Origin: Bacteroidota bacterium | Lineage (GTDB): Bacteria; Bacteroidota; Bacteroidia; Bacteroidales; GCA-2711565 | NCBI GenBank assembly: GCA_018816945.1 | Contig: JAHIVC010000010.1 | Coordinates: forward strand, 1-64,000 | Direction: 5' to 3' | DNA: 64,000 nt | Shown: positions 25,081 to 33,905 of the stretch, one piece after another | Numbering within the stretch: position 1 is the first letter of the stretch | Layout: each line of letters opens with the position of its first letter | Program-made: the position numbers and the translations under genes | Notes under the pieces: generated by a model | The model's input: the letters and a program-made list of their open reading frames with translations, nothing else | What the model was told of the DNA's origin: nothing | Database searches by the model: none

Positions 25081-26897
25081 TATGTGATCTTATTAAAATA
25101 TTCTAAAATAATATTGGCTTTTGCATTCCCAATTACTTTTGTAATCTCTTCTAAATTTGCCTCCTGTATGTTTTTGACTGATTTAAATTTCCAGAGTAAT
25201 TTTTGGGCAGTTGAATAACCAATACCCTCTATTTCGGTCAACACTGATTTAATGGTTCCTTTTTCCATCTTATTGCGATGGTGTGTGATTCCAAAGCGGT
25301 GAGCTTCATCCCTGAGTTGTTGAATTAATTTTAAACTTTCAGATTTTTTATTGATATAAAGTGGGACCGAATCGTCAGGAAAATAAATTTCCTCTAACTT
25401 CTTTGCGATACCGATGATTGCGATCTTTCCTCTTAAATTTAGCTTTTCAAGACTTTTTATTGCTGCACTTAGTTGGCCCTTCCCACCATCAACCACGATA
25501 AGTTGTGGAAGTTCTTTATTTTCTTCAGTCAAACGTTTATACCTTCTATAAATAATTTCTTCCATTGATGCAAAATCATTGGGGCCTTCAACGGTTTTGA
25601 TATTGTAATGTCGGTATTCATTTTTATCTGGTTTGGCATTTTTAAATGAAACCATTGCAGCAACAGGATAATCTCCCTGCATATTTGAATTGTCGAAACA
25701 TTCGATGCGAACAGGTAACTCCTTTAACCTTAAATCTTCCATCAGTTGATTGAGAATGCGTTTTGAATGTCGTTCAGGATCAACCAACGATTTTTGTTTC
25801 AACTTGTCGAGCTTATAATACTTGGCATTGCGTTCTGAAAGTTCAAGTAATTTCTTTTTATCACCTTGTTTAGGAATGGTAAATTTTATTCCCGGAAACT
25901 CCAGTTTAATGTCGTGAGATAAAATAATTTCTTTGGCATTACTTTGAAATCGCTGATGTAATTCAGCTACTGCGATTGCTAAAAGCTCTTCAGGGCTTTC
26001 ATTAAGTTTCTTTTTGATTTCGATTGAATGTGCCTGAATAATTGCCCCATCAACAACTTTTAAAAAATTAGCAAATGCGTTATGTTCATCCGTAATAATT
26101 GAAAAAACATCGACATTATTTATTTTAGGGTTAACAACGGTTGATTTGCTTTTATAACGATCTAATAGTTCGAGTTTCTCCTTAACAATTTGCGCTTTTT
26201 CGAAGGCCTCCGCCTGAGCGTAAGAACCCATCAATTTCTTGAGCTGGTTTGCAACGGTACTGATATTTCCTTTGATGATATCAGTAATGTTATCAATTTT
26301 TTGACTGTAATCTTCTTTTGATTCCTTACCTACACAAGGACCCATGCAGTTCCCTAAATGATATTCAAGGCATACTTTGAATTTGTTCTGAATAATATTG
26401 GATTCTGAGAGATTGTGGTTGCAGTTTCGTAAAGGATAAAGTTGTTTCGTTAAATCCAACAAAGTATTCATCATCCGAACTGAGGCATAAGGACCAAAAT
26501 AAACCGAACCATCCTTTATCAGATGCCTTGTCGAAATAATTCGTGGAAAATTCTCATTTTTAATGCAAATCCAGGGGAAGGTTTTGTCATCCTTAAGCAA
26601 AACATTGTAACGTGGTTGATACTTCTTGATAAAATTATTCTCTAAAAGAAGGGCGTCAAATTCAGTTTCGACCACAATGAATTTGATGTCGGCGATGTTT
26701 TTAACTAATATTCTAACTTTACCATTTGCAGTCTGGTCTTTGTTAAAATAAGATGAAACCCTTTTTTTCAGGTTCTTTGCTTTTCCTACATAAATGATTT
26801 TCCCATCCTTGTTGAAATACTGATAAACCCCCGCTTTCCCGGGTAGTGATTTTATGATTTCTTTTAATAGATCAATATGTGGATTGGCGTATTTCAA
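25080..26897 (-). CDS. uvrC: Excinuclease ABC subunit C
   Basis: UvrC makes both incisions around a DNA lesion after UvrA and UvrB have located it. The 605-residue protein has the N-terminal GIY-YIG nuclease (GVYQYFNKDGKIIYVGKAKN, residues 22-41) for the 3' cut, cysteines in CLEYHLGNCMGPCVG that fit an Fe-S cluster, and the UVR helical pair that binds UvrB (about residues 200-235). It ends with the RNase H-like nuclease (IECFDNSNMQGDYPVAAMVS, IVVDGGKGQLSAA) and a C-terminal helix-hairpin-helix. Length is normal. It follows thiL by 17 bp on the minus strand. Confidence 0.96.
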   Translation of the reverse strand: MKYANPHIDLLKEIIKSLPGKAGVYQYFNKDGKIIYVGKAKNLKKRVSSYFNKDQTANGKVRILVKNIADIKFIVVETEFDALLLENNFIKKYQPRYNVLLKDDKTFPWICIKNENFPRIISTRHLIKDGSVYFGPYASVRMMNTLLDLTKQLYPLRNCNHNLSESNIIQNKFKVCLEYHLGNCMGPCVGKESKEDYSQKIDNITDIIKGNISTVANQLKKLMGSYAQAEAFEKAQIVKEKLELLDRYKSKSTVVNPKINNVDVFSIITDEHNAFANFLKVVDGAIIQAHSIEIKKKLNESPEELLAIAVAELHQRFQSNAKEIILSHDIKLEFPGIKFTIPKQGDKKKLLELSERNAKYYKLDKLKQKSLVDPERHSKRILNQLMEDLRLKELPVRIECFDNSNMQGDYPVAAMVSFKNAKPDKNEYRHYNIKTVEGPNDFASMEEIIYRRYKRLTEENKELPQLIVVDGGKGQLSAAIKSLEKLNLRGKIAIIGIAKKLEEIYFPDDSVPLYINKKSESLKLIQQLRDEAHRFGITHHRNKMEKGTIKSVLTEIEGIGYSTAQKLLWKFKSVKNIQEANLEEITKVIGNAKANIILEYFNKIT

Positions 26898-26914
26898 CAG
26901 ATAAAATGTAAAAA

Positions 26915-27967
26915 TTAATTCTCATTTTTTTTCATGGCATCCCAACCTTGCGCTTTTAGTTCTATGGCTGTTCCGGAGCGACTGATCAGGTATTCACCTT
27001 CATTTAATTCGGTCATATGGCCAATCACACTAATATCGGTTAACGACTTAATTTTATCATAATCAGCTTGTTTGATCGTAAAGAGTAATTCATAATCTTC
27101 CCCACCACTTAAAGCTGCTATTGTTGGATCCATTTTAAATTCTTCTGCCATGCTGATAGTAGTAATGTCGATAGGAATTTTTTCCTCGTAAATCTGACAT
27201 CCTAACTTAGAATTCTTGCAAATGTGTTTTATTTCAGAAGCCAATCCATCCGAAATATCGATCATTGAAGTTGGCTTAACACCAAGGGCTTTAAGCGATT
27301 TTACAATATCAATTCTAGCCTCAGGTTTTAATTGTCGTTCTAAAATATAATCGTAACCTTCTAGCTCCGGTTGCATATTCGGATCTGCTATAAAGGCTTG
27401 TTTTTCTCTTTCAAGTAAAAGCAATCCCATATAGGCTCCACCCAAATCACCACTCACACAAATCAAATCATTTTGATTTGCTGTGTTTCGATAAGTGATG
27501 TCTTCAAATTCTACTTCTCCGATTACAGTGATAGCTATAAATAAATTACCGGCACTGGAGGTCGTATCTCCGCCAATCAAGTCAACGCCGTATTTTTCGC
27601 AGGCCATGTAAATTCCTGAATACAGCTCTTCGAGTGCTTCAACCGAAAAACGATTTGAAGCAGAAATTCCAACGGTTATTTGTGTTGGCAAACCATTCAT
27701 TGCAGCAATATCCGAGAAATTAACTACTGCTGCCTTATATCCAAGATGCTTTAATGGAGAATAAGTTAAGTCGAAATGAACCCCTTCGGTGAGCAAATCA
27801 GTTGAAATTAACAGATGTGTATCCCCAGCTTTTATTACCGCTGCATCATCACCCACTCCCTTAATGGTGCTTTTGTTCTTTAGTATAATATTCTTGGTTA
27901 AATGTTCAATAAGTCCAAATTCACCAAGCTCTGATAATTCGGTACGGCTGGTATTTTGATCAATCAT
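26915..27967 (-). CDS. thiL: Thiamine-monophosphate kinase
   Basis: ThiL phosphorylates thiamine monophosphate to the active cofactor thiamine diphosphate using ATP. The 350-residue protein has the family's acidic metal-binding segments: GVGDDAAVIK near residue 40, STDLLTEGVHFDL near 55, GGDTTSSAGN near 120, SGDLGGAYMGL near 172 and MIDISDGLASEIKHI near 235. These match the AIR-synthase-like fold. DXS, encoded 6 kb away, is a thiamine-diphosphate enzyme, although it is on the other strand and not in the same operon. Confidence 0.94.
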   Translation of the reverse strand: MIDQNTSRTELSELGEFGLIEHLTKNIILKNKSTIKGVGDDAAVIKAGDTHLLISTDLLTEGVHFDLTYSPLKHLGYKAAVVNFSDIAAMNGLPTQITVGISASNRFSVEALEELYSGIYMACEKYGVDLIGGDTTSSAGNLFIAITVIGEVEFEDITYRNTANQNDLICVSGDLGGAYMGLLLLEREKQAFIADPNMQPELEGYDYILERQLKPEARIDIVKSLKALGVKPTSMIDISDGLASEIKHICKNSKLGCQIYEEKIPIDITTISMAEEFKMDPTIAALSGGEDYELLFTIKQADYDKIKSLTDISVIGHMTELNEGEYLISRSGTAIELKAQGWDAMKKNEN

Positions 27968-28063
27968 GTTTTATACTTTTGATTGTTTGATTTCAGTAGA
28001 TTTTTATAAAATTAACATTTTTAAAACGGGCAGCAAAATTATAAATTTAATCAGCACCATTTT

Positions 28064-28094
28064 TTATTATTCTGGCTTATTTTATTTATCTTTG
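28064..28094 (+). promoter_or_regulatory. Possible suf operon promoter
   Basis: TATCTTTG at 28087-28094 matches the TAnnTTTG -7 box, 54 bp before the sufB start. The -33 region is only T-rich (TTTTTATT around 28061), so the call rests on one box. No IscR- or Fur-like palindrome stands out in the leader. Confidence 0.4.
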
Positions 28095-28147
28095 CAGGCC
28101 TATTCTTATTTAAACTTAATACAAATAAGATGAAACATTTATAAGAA

Positions 28148-29596
28148 ATGAGCAAGGAGAAAAACAATATATTGGATGAGGTTACCCAAGGTGAATACAA
28201 GTACGGTTTTGTAACTGATATTGAAACAGAAACCGCCATTAAAGGGTTAACCGAAGATACCATCAGGTTTATTTCCAATAAAAAAAATGAACCGGAATTT
28301 ATGCTTGAGCAAAGGTTGAAAGCATTCCGACATTGGCAAAAAATGAAAGAACCGGATTGGGCGCATTTGAAGTATCCACCCATTAATTACCAAGATATTA
28401 TTTATTATGCTGCGCCTAAAAAGAAAGCGAGTTTAGAAAGCTTGGATCAGGTTGACCCTGAATTGATCGATACTTTCAATAAATTAGGAATTTCATTGGA
28501 TGAACAAAAACATTTGTCGGGAGTTGCCGTTGATGCTGTTATCGATAGTGTTTCCGTTAAAACTACTTTTCAGGATACCCTATCAAAACACGGGATCATT
28601 TTTTGCTCATTTAGCGAAGCTGTTCAAAATCATCCTGATCTGGTAAAAAAATACATGGGCTCTGTAGTTCCTTACACCGATAATTATTTTGCTGCTTTAA
28701 ATTCTGCCGTATTTAGCGATGGTTCTTTTTGCTTCATTCCAAAAGGTGTAAGATGCCCGATTGAGCTTTCCACCTATTTCAGGATTAATGCTGCTAATAC
28801 GGGACAATTTGAACGAACATTGATTGTTGCCGAGGACAATTCATACGTGAGTTATATGGAAGGTTGCACAGCGCCGATGCGAGATGAAAACCAACTTCAT
28901 GCTGCTATCGTAGAGATCGTTGCAATGGAAAATGCGGAAGTGAAATACTCAACCGTACAAAACTGGTACCCCGGTAATAAAGAAGGTGTTGGGGGGATCT
29001 ATAATTTTGTGACCAAGCGGGGAATGTGCAAAGGAGCAAATTCAAAAATAGCCTGGACACAAGTTGAAACAGGTTCAGCCATTACCTGGAAATATCCTTC
29101 CTGCATATTATTAGGCGATAATTCAGTTGGTGAGTTCTATTCGGTAGCGGTTACCAATAATTATCAGCAAGCAGACACAGGGAGTAAAATGATGCATATC
29201 GGTAAAAATACTCGTAGTACCATCATTTCAAAAGGAATTTCGGCAGGGCACAGTAATAACAGTTATCGGGGATTGGTAAAAGTTACCAAGAGAGCAGAAA
29301 ACGCAAGAAATTTTTCACAATGCGATTCATTGCTTTTAGGAGATAAATGTGGGGCGCATACTTTCCCTTACATTAAAACCGATAATAAATCTTCAATCGT
29401 TGAACACGAAGCAACGACCTCGAAAATATCTGATGATCAATTATTTTATTGTAATCAGCGAGGTATTGGAACTGAAAGTGCCATTGGATTGATTGTAAAT
29501 GGATACGCTAAAGAGGTTTTAAATCAACTTCCGATGGAATTTGCCGTAGAGGCACAAAAATTATTACAAATTACCCTTGAAGGGAGTGTAGGATAA
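28148..29596 (+). CDS. sufB: Fe-S cluster assembly scaffold SufB
   Basis: SufB is the core of the SufBC2D scaffold on which iron-sulfur clusters are built. The 482-residue protein shows the family beta-helix with conserved segments: [30 protein letters not shown] (the cluster-associated cysteine region), [12 protein letters not shown], and near the end [11 protein letters not shown] and [15 protein letters not shown]. Length is normal. It is first in a run sufB-sufC-sufD-sufS-sufE-sufT-like-dxs, with gaps of 16-24 bp in the suf part. The order BCDS matches other Bacteroidota; sufA is not in this run. Confidence 0.96.
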   Translation: MSKEKNNILDEVTQGEYKYGFVTDIETETAIKGLTEDTIRFISNKKNEPEFMLEQRLKAFRHWQKMKEPDWAHLKYPPINYQDIIYYAAPKKKASLESLDQVDPELIDTFNKLGISLDEQKHLSGVAVDAVIDSVSVKTTFQDTLSKHGIIFCSFSEAVQNHPDLVKKYMGSVVPYTDNYFAALNSAVFSDGSFCFIPKGVRCPIELSTYFRINAANTGQFERTLIVAEDNSYVSYMEGCTAPMRDENQLHAAIVEIVAMENAEVKYSTVQNWYPGNKEGVGGIYNFVTKRGMCKGANSKIAWTQVETGSAITWKYPSCILLGDNSVGEFYSVAVTNNYQQADTGSKMMHIGKNTRSTIISKGISAGHSNNSYRGLVKVTKRAENARNFSQCDSLLLGDKCGAHTFPYIKTDNKSSIVEHEATTSKISDDQLFYCNQRGIGTESAIGLIVNGYAKEVLNQLPMEFAVEAQKLLQITLEGSVG

Positions 29597-29613
29597 TCAT
29601 AAAATAGATAAAA

Positions 29614-30369
29614 ATGTTATTGAGTATTAAAGATTTACATGTTTCGATAAACGGTAAAGAAATTATTAAAGGCTTAAATCTCGGAATCAATTACGGTGAA
29701 ACTCACGCGATTATGGGACCCAACGGTACCGGAAAAAGTACCCTGGCTGCTGCCATTACCGGTCGTGAGGGTTATGAAATTACCAAGGGAGAGATTATTT
29801 ATCAAGGGAAAAGTATTTTGGAAATGGCCCCGGAAGATAGAGCCAAAGAAGGGATCTTTTTAAGTTTTCAATATCCGGTTGAGATTCCGGGAGTTAGCAT
29901 GACCAATTTCATGCGCACTGCTATAAACTCACACAGGGAATATCAGGGAAAAGAACCCATGCCTGCAGGAGAATTCCTTAAAATGATGGATGAAAAAAAG
30001 AAAATGGTCGAGATCAATTCAAAACTCACCAAGCGTTCAGTAAACGAAGGTTTTTCTGGTGGCGAAAAAAAGAAAAACGAAATTTTTCAAATGGCCATGC
30101 TTGAGCCTACTTTTTCAATTTTAGATGAAACTGACTCAGGTCTTGATATTGATGCACTGCGGATTGTAGCGAATGGTGTTAATTTGCTCAAGACCCCGCA
30201 GAATGCCTTTATGATTATCACCCATTATCAGCGATTACTCGATTATATCGAACCCGATTTTGTTCATGTTTTGTTTGATGGACGAATTGTTAAATCGGGC
30301 GGAAAAGGATTGGCATTAGAACTTGAAGAAAAAGGATACGACTGGATTAAGCAGGAAGTTGAACGCTAA
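29614..30369 (+). CDS. sufC: Fe-S cluster assembly ATPase SufC
   Basis: SufC is the ABC-type ATPase of the SufBCD complex and uses ATP to open the scaffold. The 251-residue protein has Walker A GPNGTGKSTLAAAITG (residues 35-50), the modified signature FSGGEKKKNEIFQM, Walker B FSILDETDSGLDIDA and the switch His in MIITHYQRL. These SufC-specific features (GEKKKNE, DETDSGLD) separate it from transporter ATPases. It lies 17 bp after sufB. Confidence 0.96.
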   Translation: MLLSIKDLHVSINGKEIIKGLNLGINYGETHAIMGPNGTGKSTLAAAITGREGYEITKGEIIYQGKSILEMAPEDRAKEGIFLSFQYPVEIPGVSMTNFMRTAINSHREYQGKEPMPAGEFLKMMDEKKKMVEINSKLTKRSVNEGFSGGEKKKNEIFQMAMLEPTFSILDETDSGLDIDALRIVANGVNLLKTPQNAFMIITHYQRLLDYIEPDFVHVLFDGRIVKSGGKGLALELEEKGYDWIKQEVER

Positions 30370-30388
30370 AATTTAGACACGAAGGATA

Positions 30389-31801
30389 ATGAATAAACGT
30401 GACGAACAAATATTACTGGAAAAAAAATTAGTTGATCTTTATGAAGAAAATAAAGAGACTGCTTTTACCAATGATATAAAAACAGTTTCAGCATGCAGAA
30501 CAGAGGCCATTAAGCATTTCAAAGAAAAGGGCTTTCCGGTGGTTTCAGAAGAGTTATGGCGGTCAACCGACTTATCAAAAGTTTTGTCTCAGGATTATCA
30601 TCAATTTCTTAAACCTAAAGAGGAGGGTGTTGATTTAAGCAAACTATTTGTTTGTGATGTTCATGATTTTGATACCGAAATCCTTTCGCTGTTAAATGGT
30701 TGGGTTGTAAATGGATTTCGGGAGCTTAAGACTTTACCAAATGGAGTTATCATTGGAAGCTTGTCCGAAGCAATGAAAATTTATCCCGGACTAATTGAAA
30801 AATATTATAATAAAAGTGAGCATATAAATGATCATTCAATAACCTCTTTAAATACGGCACTTGCACAAGATGGAGCGTTTATTTTTATTCCGGATGGGAT
30901 TCGGGTAGAAAAACCTATCCAAATGATTAGTATCATCAACCATAATGAAAACCTGATCGTGCAAAACAGGAATATAGTGGTTTTAGGGAAAAACAGCAGT
31001 TTAACTCTGGTTCACTGTGATGATTCGACCAACAAATTACCAAGTTTTAATAATTCGGTAACTGAAGTTTTTGTTGGAGAAAATGCAAATCTCGATCACT
31101 ATAAACTCCAAAATCTGAACAATAATTCGACCCTCATCAATTCAACATTTATCAAACTTGCTTCGAATGCCAACATTTCAAGCAACGCCATTTCGTTGAA
31201 TGGTGGTTTGATCCGAAACAATATTTTTGTGGCCTTAAATGGAAAAGGTGCAAATGCCAATGTTTACGGTGTATACTTGATGGACAAAAAGCAGCACATC
31301 GATAATTACGTTTTTGTTGATCATAAAGTTTCGGATTGTACAAGTACTGAATTGTTTAAAGGAATATTGGATGATGAAGCGAGTGGCGTATTTAATGGGC
31401 ATATTTTAGTTCAAAGAGATGCACAACGTACCAATGCCTTCCAAAACAATAAAAATATTTTACTGAAAGATACAGCCACAATCGACACAAAACCATTTTT
31501 GGAGATTTATGCCGATGATGTAAAATGTAGTCATGGCGCCACCATTGGACAATTGGATACGGAAGCAATGTTCTATATGCGATCGCGCGGAATAAGTGAA
31601 GATAATGCAAGAATGCTGTTAATGTATGCTTTTGCTGCAGAGGTAATTGATAAGATTTCAATTGAGGCTTTGCGTAGCAGAATTGACGATATGGTTAAAA
31701 AGCGTTTGCGCGGTGAGCTTTCTGTATGTGAAACTTGCGTATTGCATTGCGGAAGTCCGGAAAAAGAAATCCATTTTGATATTGATTTAAGCAAAATTTA
31801 G
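30389..31801 (+). CDS. sufD: Fe-S cluster assembly protein SufD
   Basis: SufD pairs with SufB in the SufBC2D scaffold and helps bring in iron. The 470-residue chain shares the beta-helix of SufB but lacks its central cysteines. Marker segments are GAFIFIPDGIRVEKPIQMIS, VFNGHILVQRDAQRTNAFQN, KCSHGATIGQLDTEAMFYM (the conserved His) and ARMLLMYAFAAEVIDKI. It ends with CETCVLHCG, a cysteine-rich tail whose role I cannot judge. It starts 19 bp after sufC. Confidence 0.93.
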   Translation: MNKRDEQILLEKKLVDLYEENKETAFTNDIKTVSACRTEAIKHFKEKGFPVVSEELWRSTDLSKVLSQDYHQFLKPKEEGVDLSKLFVCDVHDFDTEILSLLNGWVVNGFRELKTLPNGVIIGSLSEAMKIYPGLIEKYYNKSEHINDHSITSLNTALAQDGAFIFIPDGIRVEKPIQMISIINHNENLIVQNRNIVVLGKNSSLTLVHCDDSTNKLPSFNNSVTEVFVGENANLDHYKLQNLNNNSTLINSTFIKLASNANISSNAISLNGGLIRNNIFVALNGKGANANVYGVYLMDKKQHIDNYVFVDHKVSDCTSTELFKGILDDEASGVFNGHILVQRDAQRTNAFQNNKNILLKDTATIDTKPFLEIYADDVKCSHGATIGQLDTEAMFYMRSRGISEDNARMLLMYAFAAEVIDKISIEALRSRIDDMVKKRLRGELSVCETCVLHCGSPEKEIHFDIDLSKI

Positions 31802-31817
31802 TAATTTTGTGCTTAAG

Positions 31818-33041
31818 ATGAATCCATTTGATATTCAAAAGATTAGGGCTGACTTCCCAATTCTCAACAGAGAAGTGTACGGTAAGAAATTGGTGTATTT
31901 AGATAATGCAGCTACTGCCCAAAAACCCCAAGTTGTAATTGATACAATTGTTGATTATTATACTTGGAACAATTCCAATATACATCGTGGAGTTCATTAT
32001 TTGAGCCAAATTGCAACATCCGCCTATGAAGATGCAAGGGAAAACATTAGAGTTTATATTAACGCCAAAGAAAAGTACGAGATAATTTTTACGAAAGGAA
32101 CCACTGATGCCATTAATTTATTGGCTTATTCGTTTGGCGAAAAATTTATCCATGCAGGCGATGAAATCATTATATCCGCACTCGAGCACCATTCCAACTT
32201 AGTTCCATGGCAGATTTTATGTCAGCGAAAACAAGCCAAATTACAGATTGTTCCGGTTAATGATAAGGGGGAATTTGTTTTTGAGGAATTTGAAAAGCTT
32301 TTGAATTCCAAAACTAAATTAGTGGCCGTTGCTCATATCTCGAATGCGCTGGGGAGCATCAATCCTATAAAAAAAATCATCCAAAAAGCTCATGAACGAA
32401 ATATTCCGGTGATGATTGACGGTGCCCAAGGCATCGTTCATTCAGCCGTTGATGTTAAGGAATTGGATTGTGATTTTTATGCTTTTTCGGGCCATAAATT
32501 GTACGCGCCAATGGGAGTAGGGGTTTTATATGGCAAAGAGCAATTTTTAGAGGAAATGCCACCTTATCAAATGGGAGGCGAGATGGTTGACCAAGTGAGT
32601 TATCAGCATACAACCTACAATAGTCTTCCCTTTAAATTTGAAGCCGGAACGCCGAATGTGGAAGCCGTGTTGGGTTTGAGTGCAGCGATCAATTATATAA
32701 AAAGTATAGGTATTGAACAAATTTCACGGCATGAAAATGTGTTATTGAAATATGCTACACGAGAGTTGAAAAAGATTGAAGGAATCCGAATCATTGGTGA
32801 AGCCGATCAAAAAGCAGGGGTAGTATCATTCTTGATTGGGGAAATCCATCCGTACGATGCAGGAACTATTATTGATCATTTTGGAATCGCTATTCGTACC
32901 GGGCATCATTGTGCCCAACCAATTATCGATCATTTTAAAATACCCGGCACCATCCGGGCCTCTTTTGCAATGTATAATAATTTTGATGAAATTGACCTAC
33001 TAATTAATGCTGTCAAACAAGTTAAAAAAATGTTTGAATAA
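31818..33041 (+). CDS. sufS: Cysteine desulfurase SufS
   Basis: SufS takes sulfur from cysteine as an enzyme-bound persulfide and passes it to SufE. The 407-residue enzyme is PLP-dependent: the Schiff-base lysine is in YAFSGHKLYAPMGVGVLYG (about residue 224) and the persulfide cysteine in IRTGHHCAQP (about 363). VSALEHHSN-like ISALEHHSNLVPW and MIDGAQG are also present. I start at ATG 31818 (MNPFDIQKIRADFP); an in-frame GTG nine bases earlier is the alternative. A TAATTTTG box at 31802-31809, overlapping the sufD stop, could give a second, leaderless transcript. Confidence 0.95.
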   Translation: MNPFDIQKIRADFPILNREVYGKKLVYLDNAATAQKPQVVIDTIVDYYTWNNSNIHRGVHYLSQIATSAYEDARENIRVYINAKEKYEIIFTKGTTDAINLLAYSFGEKFIHAGDEIIISALEHHSNLVPWQILCQRKQAKLQIVPVNDKGEFVFEEFEKLLNSKTKLVAVAHISNALGSINPIKKIIQKAHERNIPVMIDGAQGIVHSAVDVKELDCDFYAFSGHKLYAPMGVGVLYGKEQFLEEMPPYQMGGEMVDQVSYQHTTYNSLPFKFEAGTPNVEAVLGLSAAINYIKSIGIEQISRHENVLLKYATRELKKIEGIRIIGEADQKAGVVSFLIGEIHPYDAGTIIDHFGIAIRTGHHCAQPIIDHFKIPGTIRASFAMYNNFDEIDLLINAVKQVKKMFE

Positions 33042-33058
33042 CTAAAAAAATCTAAGCT

Positions 33059-33493
33059 ATGGAGGTAGAAAGCATTCGTATCATAGAAGATCAGATTATT
33101 GAAGAATTTACCCATTTTGAAGATTGGATGGACAAATACAATTACATTATTGAAATGGGAAAGGATGTTCCTAAAATCGATCCTGATCTTAAAACTGATA
33201 ATAATTTAATATCCGGGTGTCAGTCGAAGGTTTGGTTACATGCTGAATATAAAGACGGACGAGTTCTTTTTAGTGCCGATAGCGAGGCGGTAATTACACG
33301 TGGGCTTGCTAGTTTATTGATCCGTGTAATGAACAAGCAAACGCCGGAAGATATCCTGAATTCTGATTTCTTTTTTGTGAAGAAATTAGGATTGAAAGAG
33401 CATTTATCACCCAATCGTTCAAACGGATTGGTTTCAATGATTAAGCAAATGAAGCTTTACGCTCTGGCATTTCAAACTAAAGTATCTAAATGA
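33059..33493 (+). CDS. sufE: Sulfur acceptor protein SufE
   Basis: SufE accepts sulfur from SufS and hands it to SufB. The 144-residue protein has the acceptor cysteine in NLISGCQSKVWLHAEY (about residue 52). It has the family start IIEEFTHFEDWMDKYNYIIE and the later LLIRVMNKQTPEDIL and LGLKEHLSPNRSNGL. Length is normal. It starts 17 bp after sufS and shares its transcript. Confidence 0.95.
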   Translation: MEVESIRIIEDQIIEEFTHFEDWMDKYNYIIEMGKDVPKIDPDLKTDNNLISGCQSKVWLHAEYKDGRVLFSADSEAVITRGLASLLIRVMNKQTPEDILNSDFFFVKKLGLKEHLSPNRSNGLVSMIKQMKLYALAFQTKVSK

Positions 33494-33517
33494 TTTCTTC
33501 ATTTTGAAAATAATACT

Positions 33518-33841
33518 ATGGCTAATATTGTTGCAAATTCTGAGCTCGAACAAAAGATAATAGAAGCATTAAAAACCGTTTTTGATCCTGAGGTCCCCGT
33601 TAATATTTATGAACTAGGATTGATTTATGAGGTTAATGTGGATGATCAAAAAAATGTTAAAATAGTCATGACTCTGACTGCCCCCAATTGCCCTGTCGCC
33701 GAAAGTTTGCCAGTTGAGGTTGAAGAAACGGTAAAAGCGCTTGAAGGCGTTAATGAGGTTGACGTGGTGTTAACTTTTGAGCCATCCTGGGATCAGGATA
33801 TGATGTCGGAAGAAGCAAAACTTGATTTGGGCTTATTATAA
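33518..33841 (+). CDS. DUF59/SufT-like Fe-S maturation protein
   Basis: The 107-residue MIP18-family protein has the usual opening (IIEALKTVFDPEVPVNIYEL) and the conserved cysteine segment MTLTAPNCPVAESLP at about residues 55-69. SufT-type members help deliver Fe-S clusters and are usual companions of suf genes in Gram-positives and Bacteroidota. It follows sufE by 24 bp. The related paaD-type proteins are longer and carry extra cysteines at the end, which this one lacks. Confidence 0.9.
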   Translation: MANIVANSELEQKIIEALKTVFDPEVPVNIYELGLIYEVNVDDQKNVKIVMTLTAPNCPVAESLPVEVEETVKALEGVNEVDVVLTFEPSWDQDMMSEEAKLDLGLL

Positions 33842-33905
33842 TAATTGTTATCCATCCCCTATTATTCATTTAATTCCTGTAATTTTGTACGAGAAGTTAC
33901 TGACT

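Noticed and set aside
33822-33905. 28-residue N-terminal extension of DXS
   Set aside because: The extra residues overlap the SufT-like gene and include the likely promoter box; DXS normally starts near the ATG at 33906.
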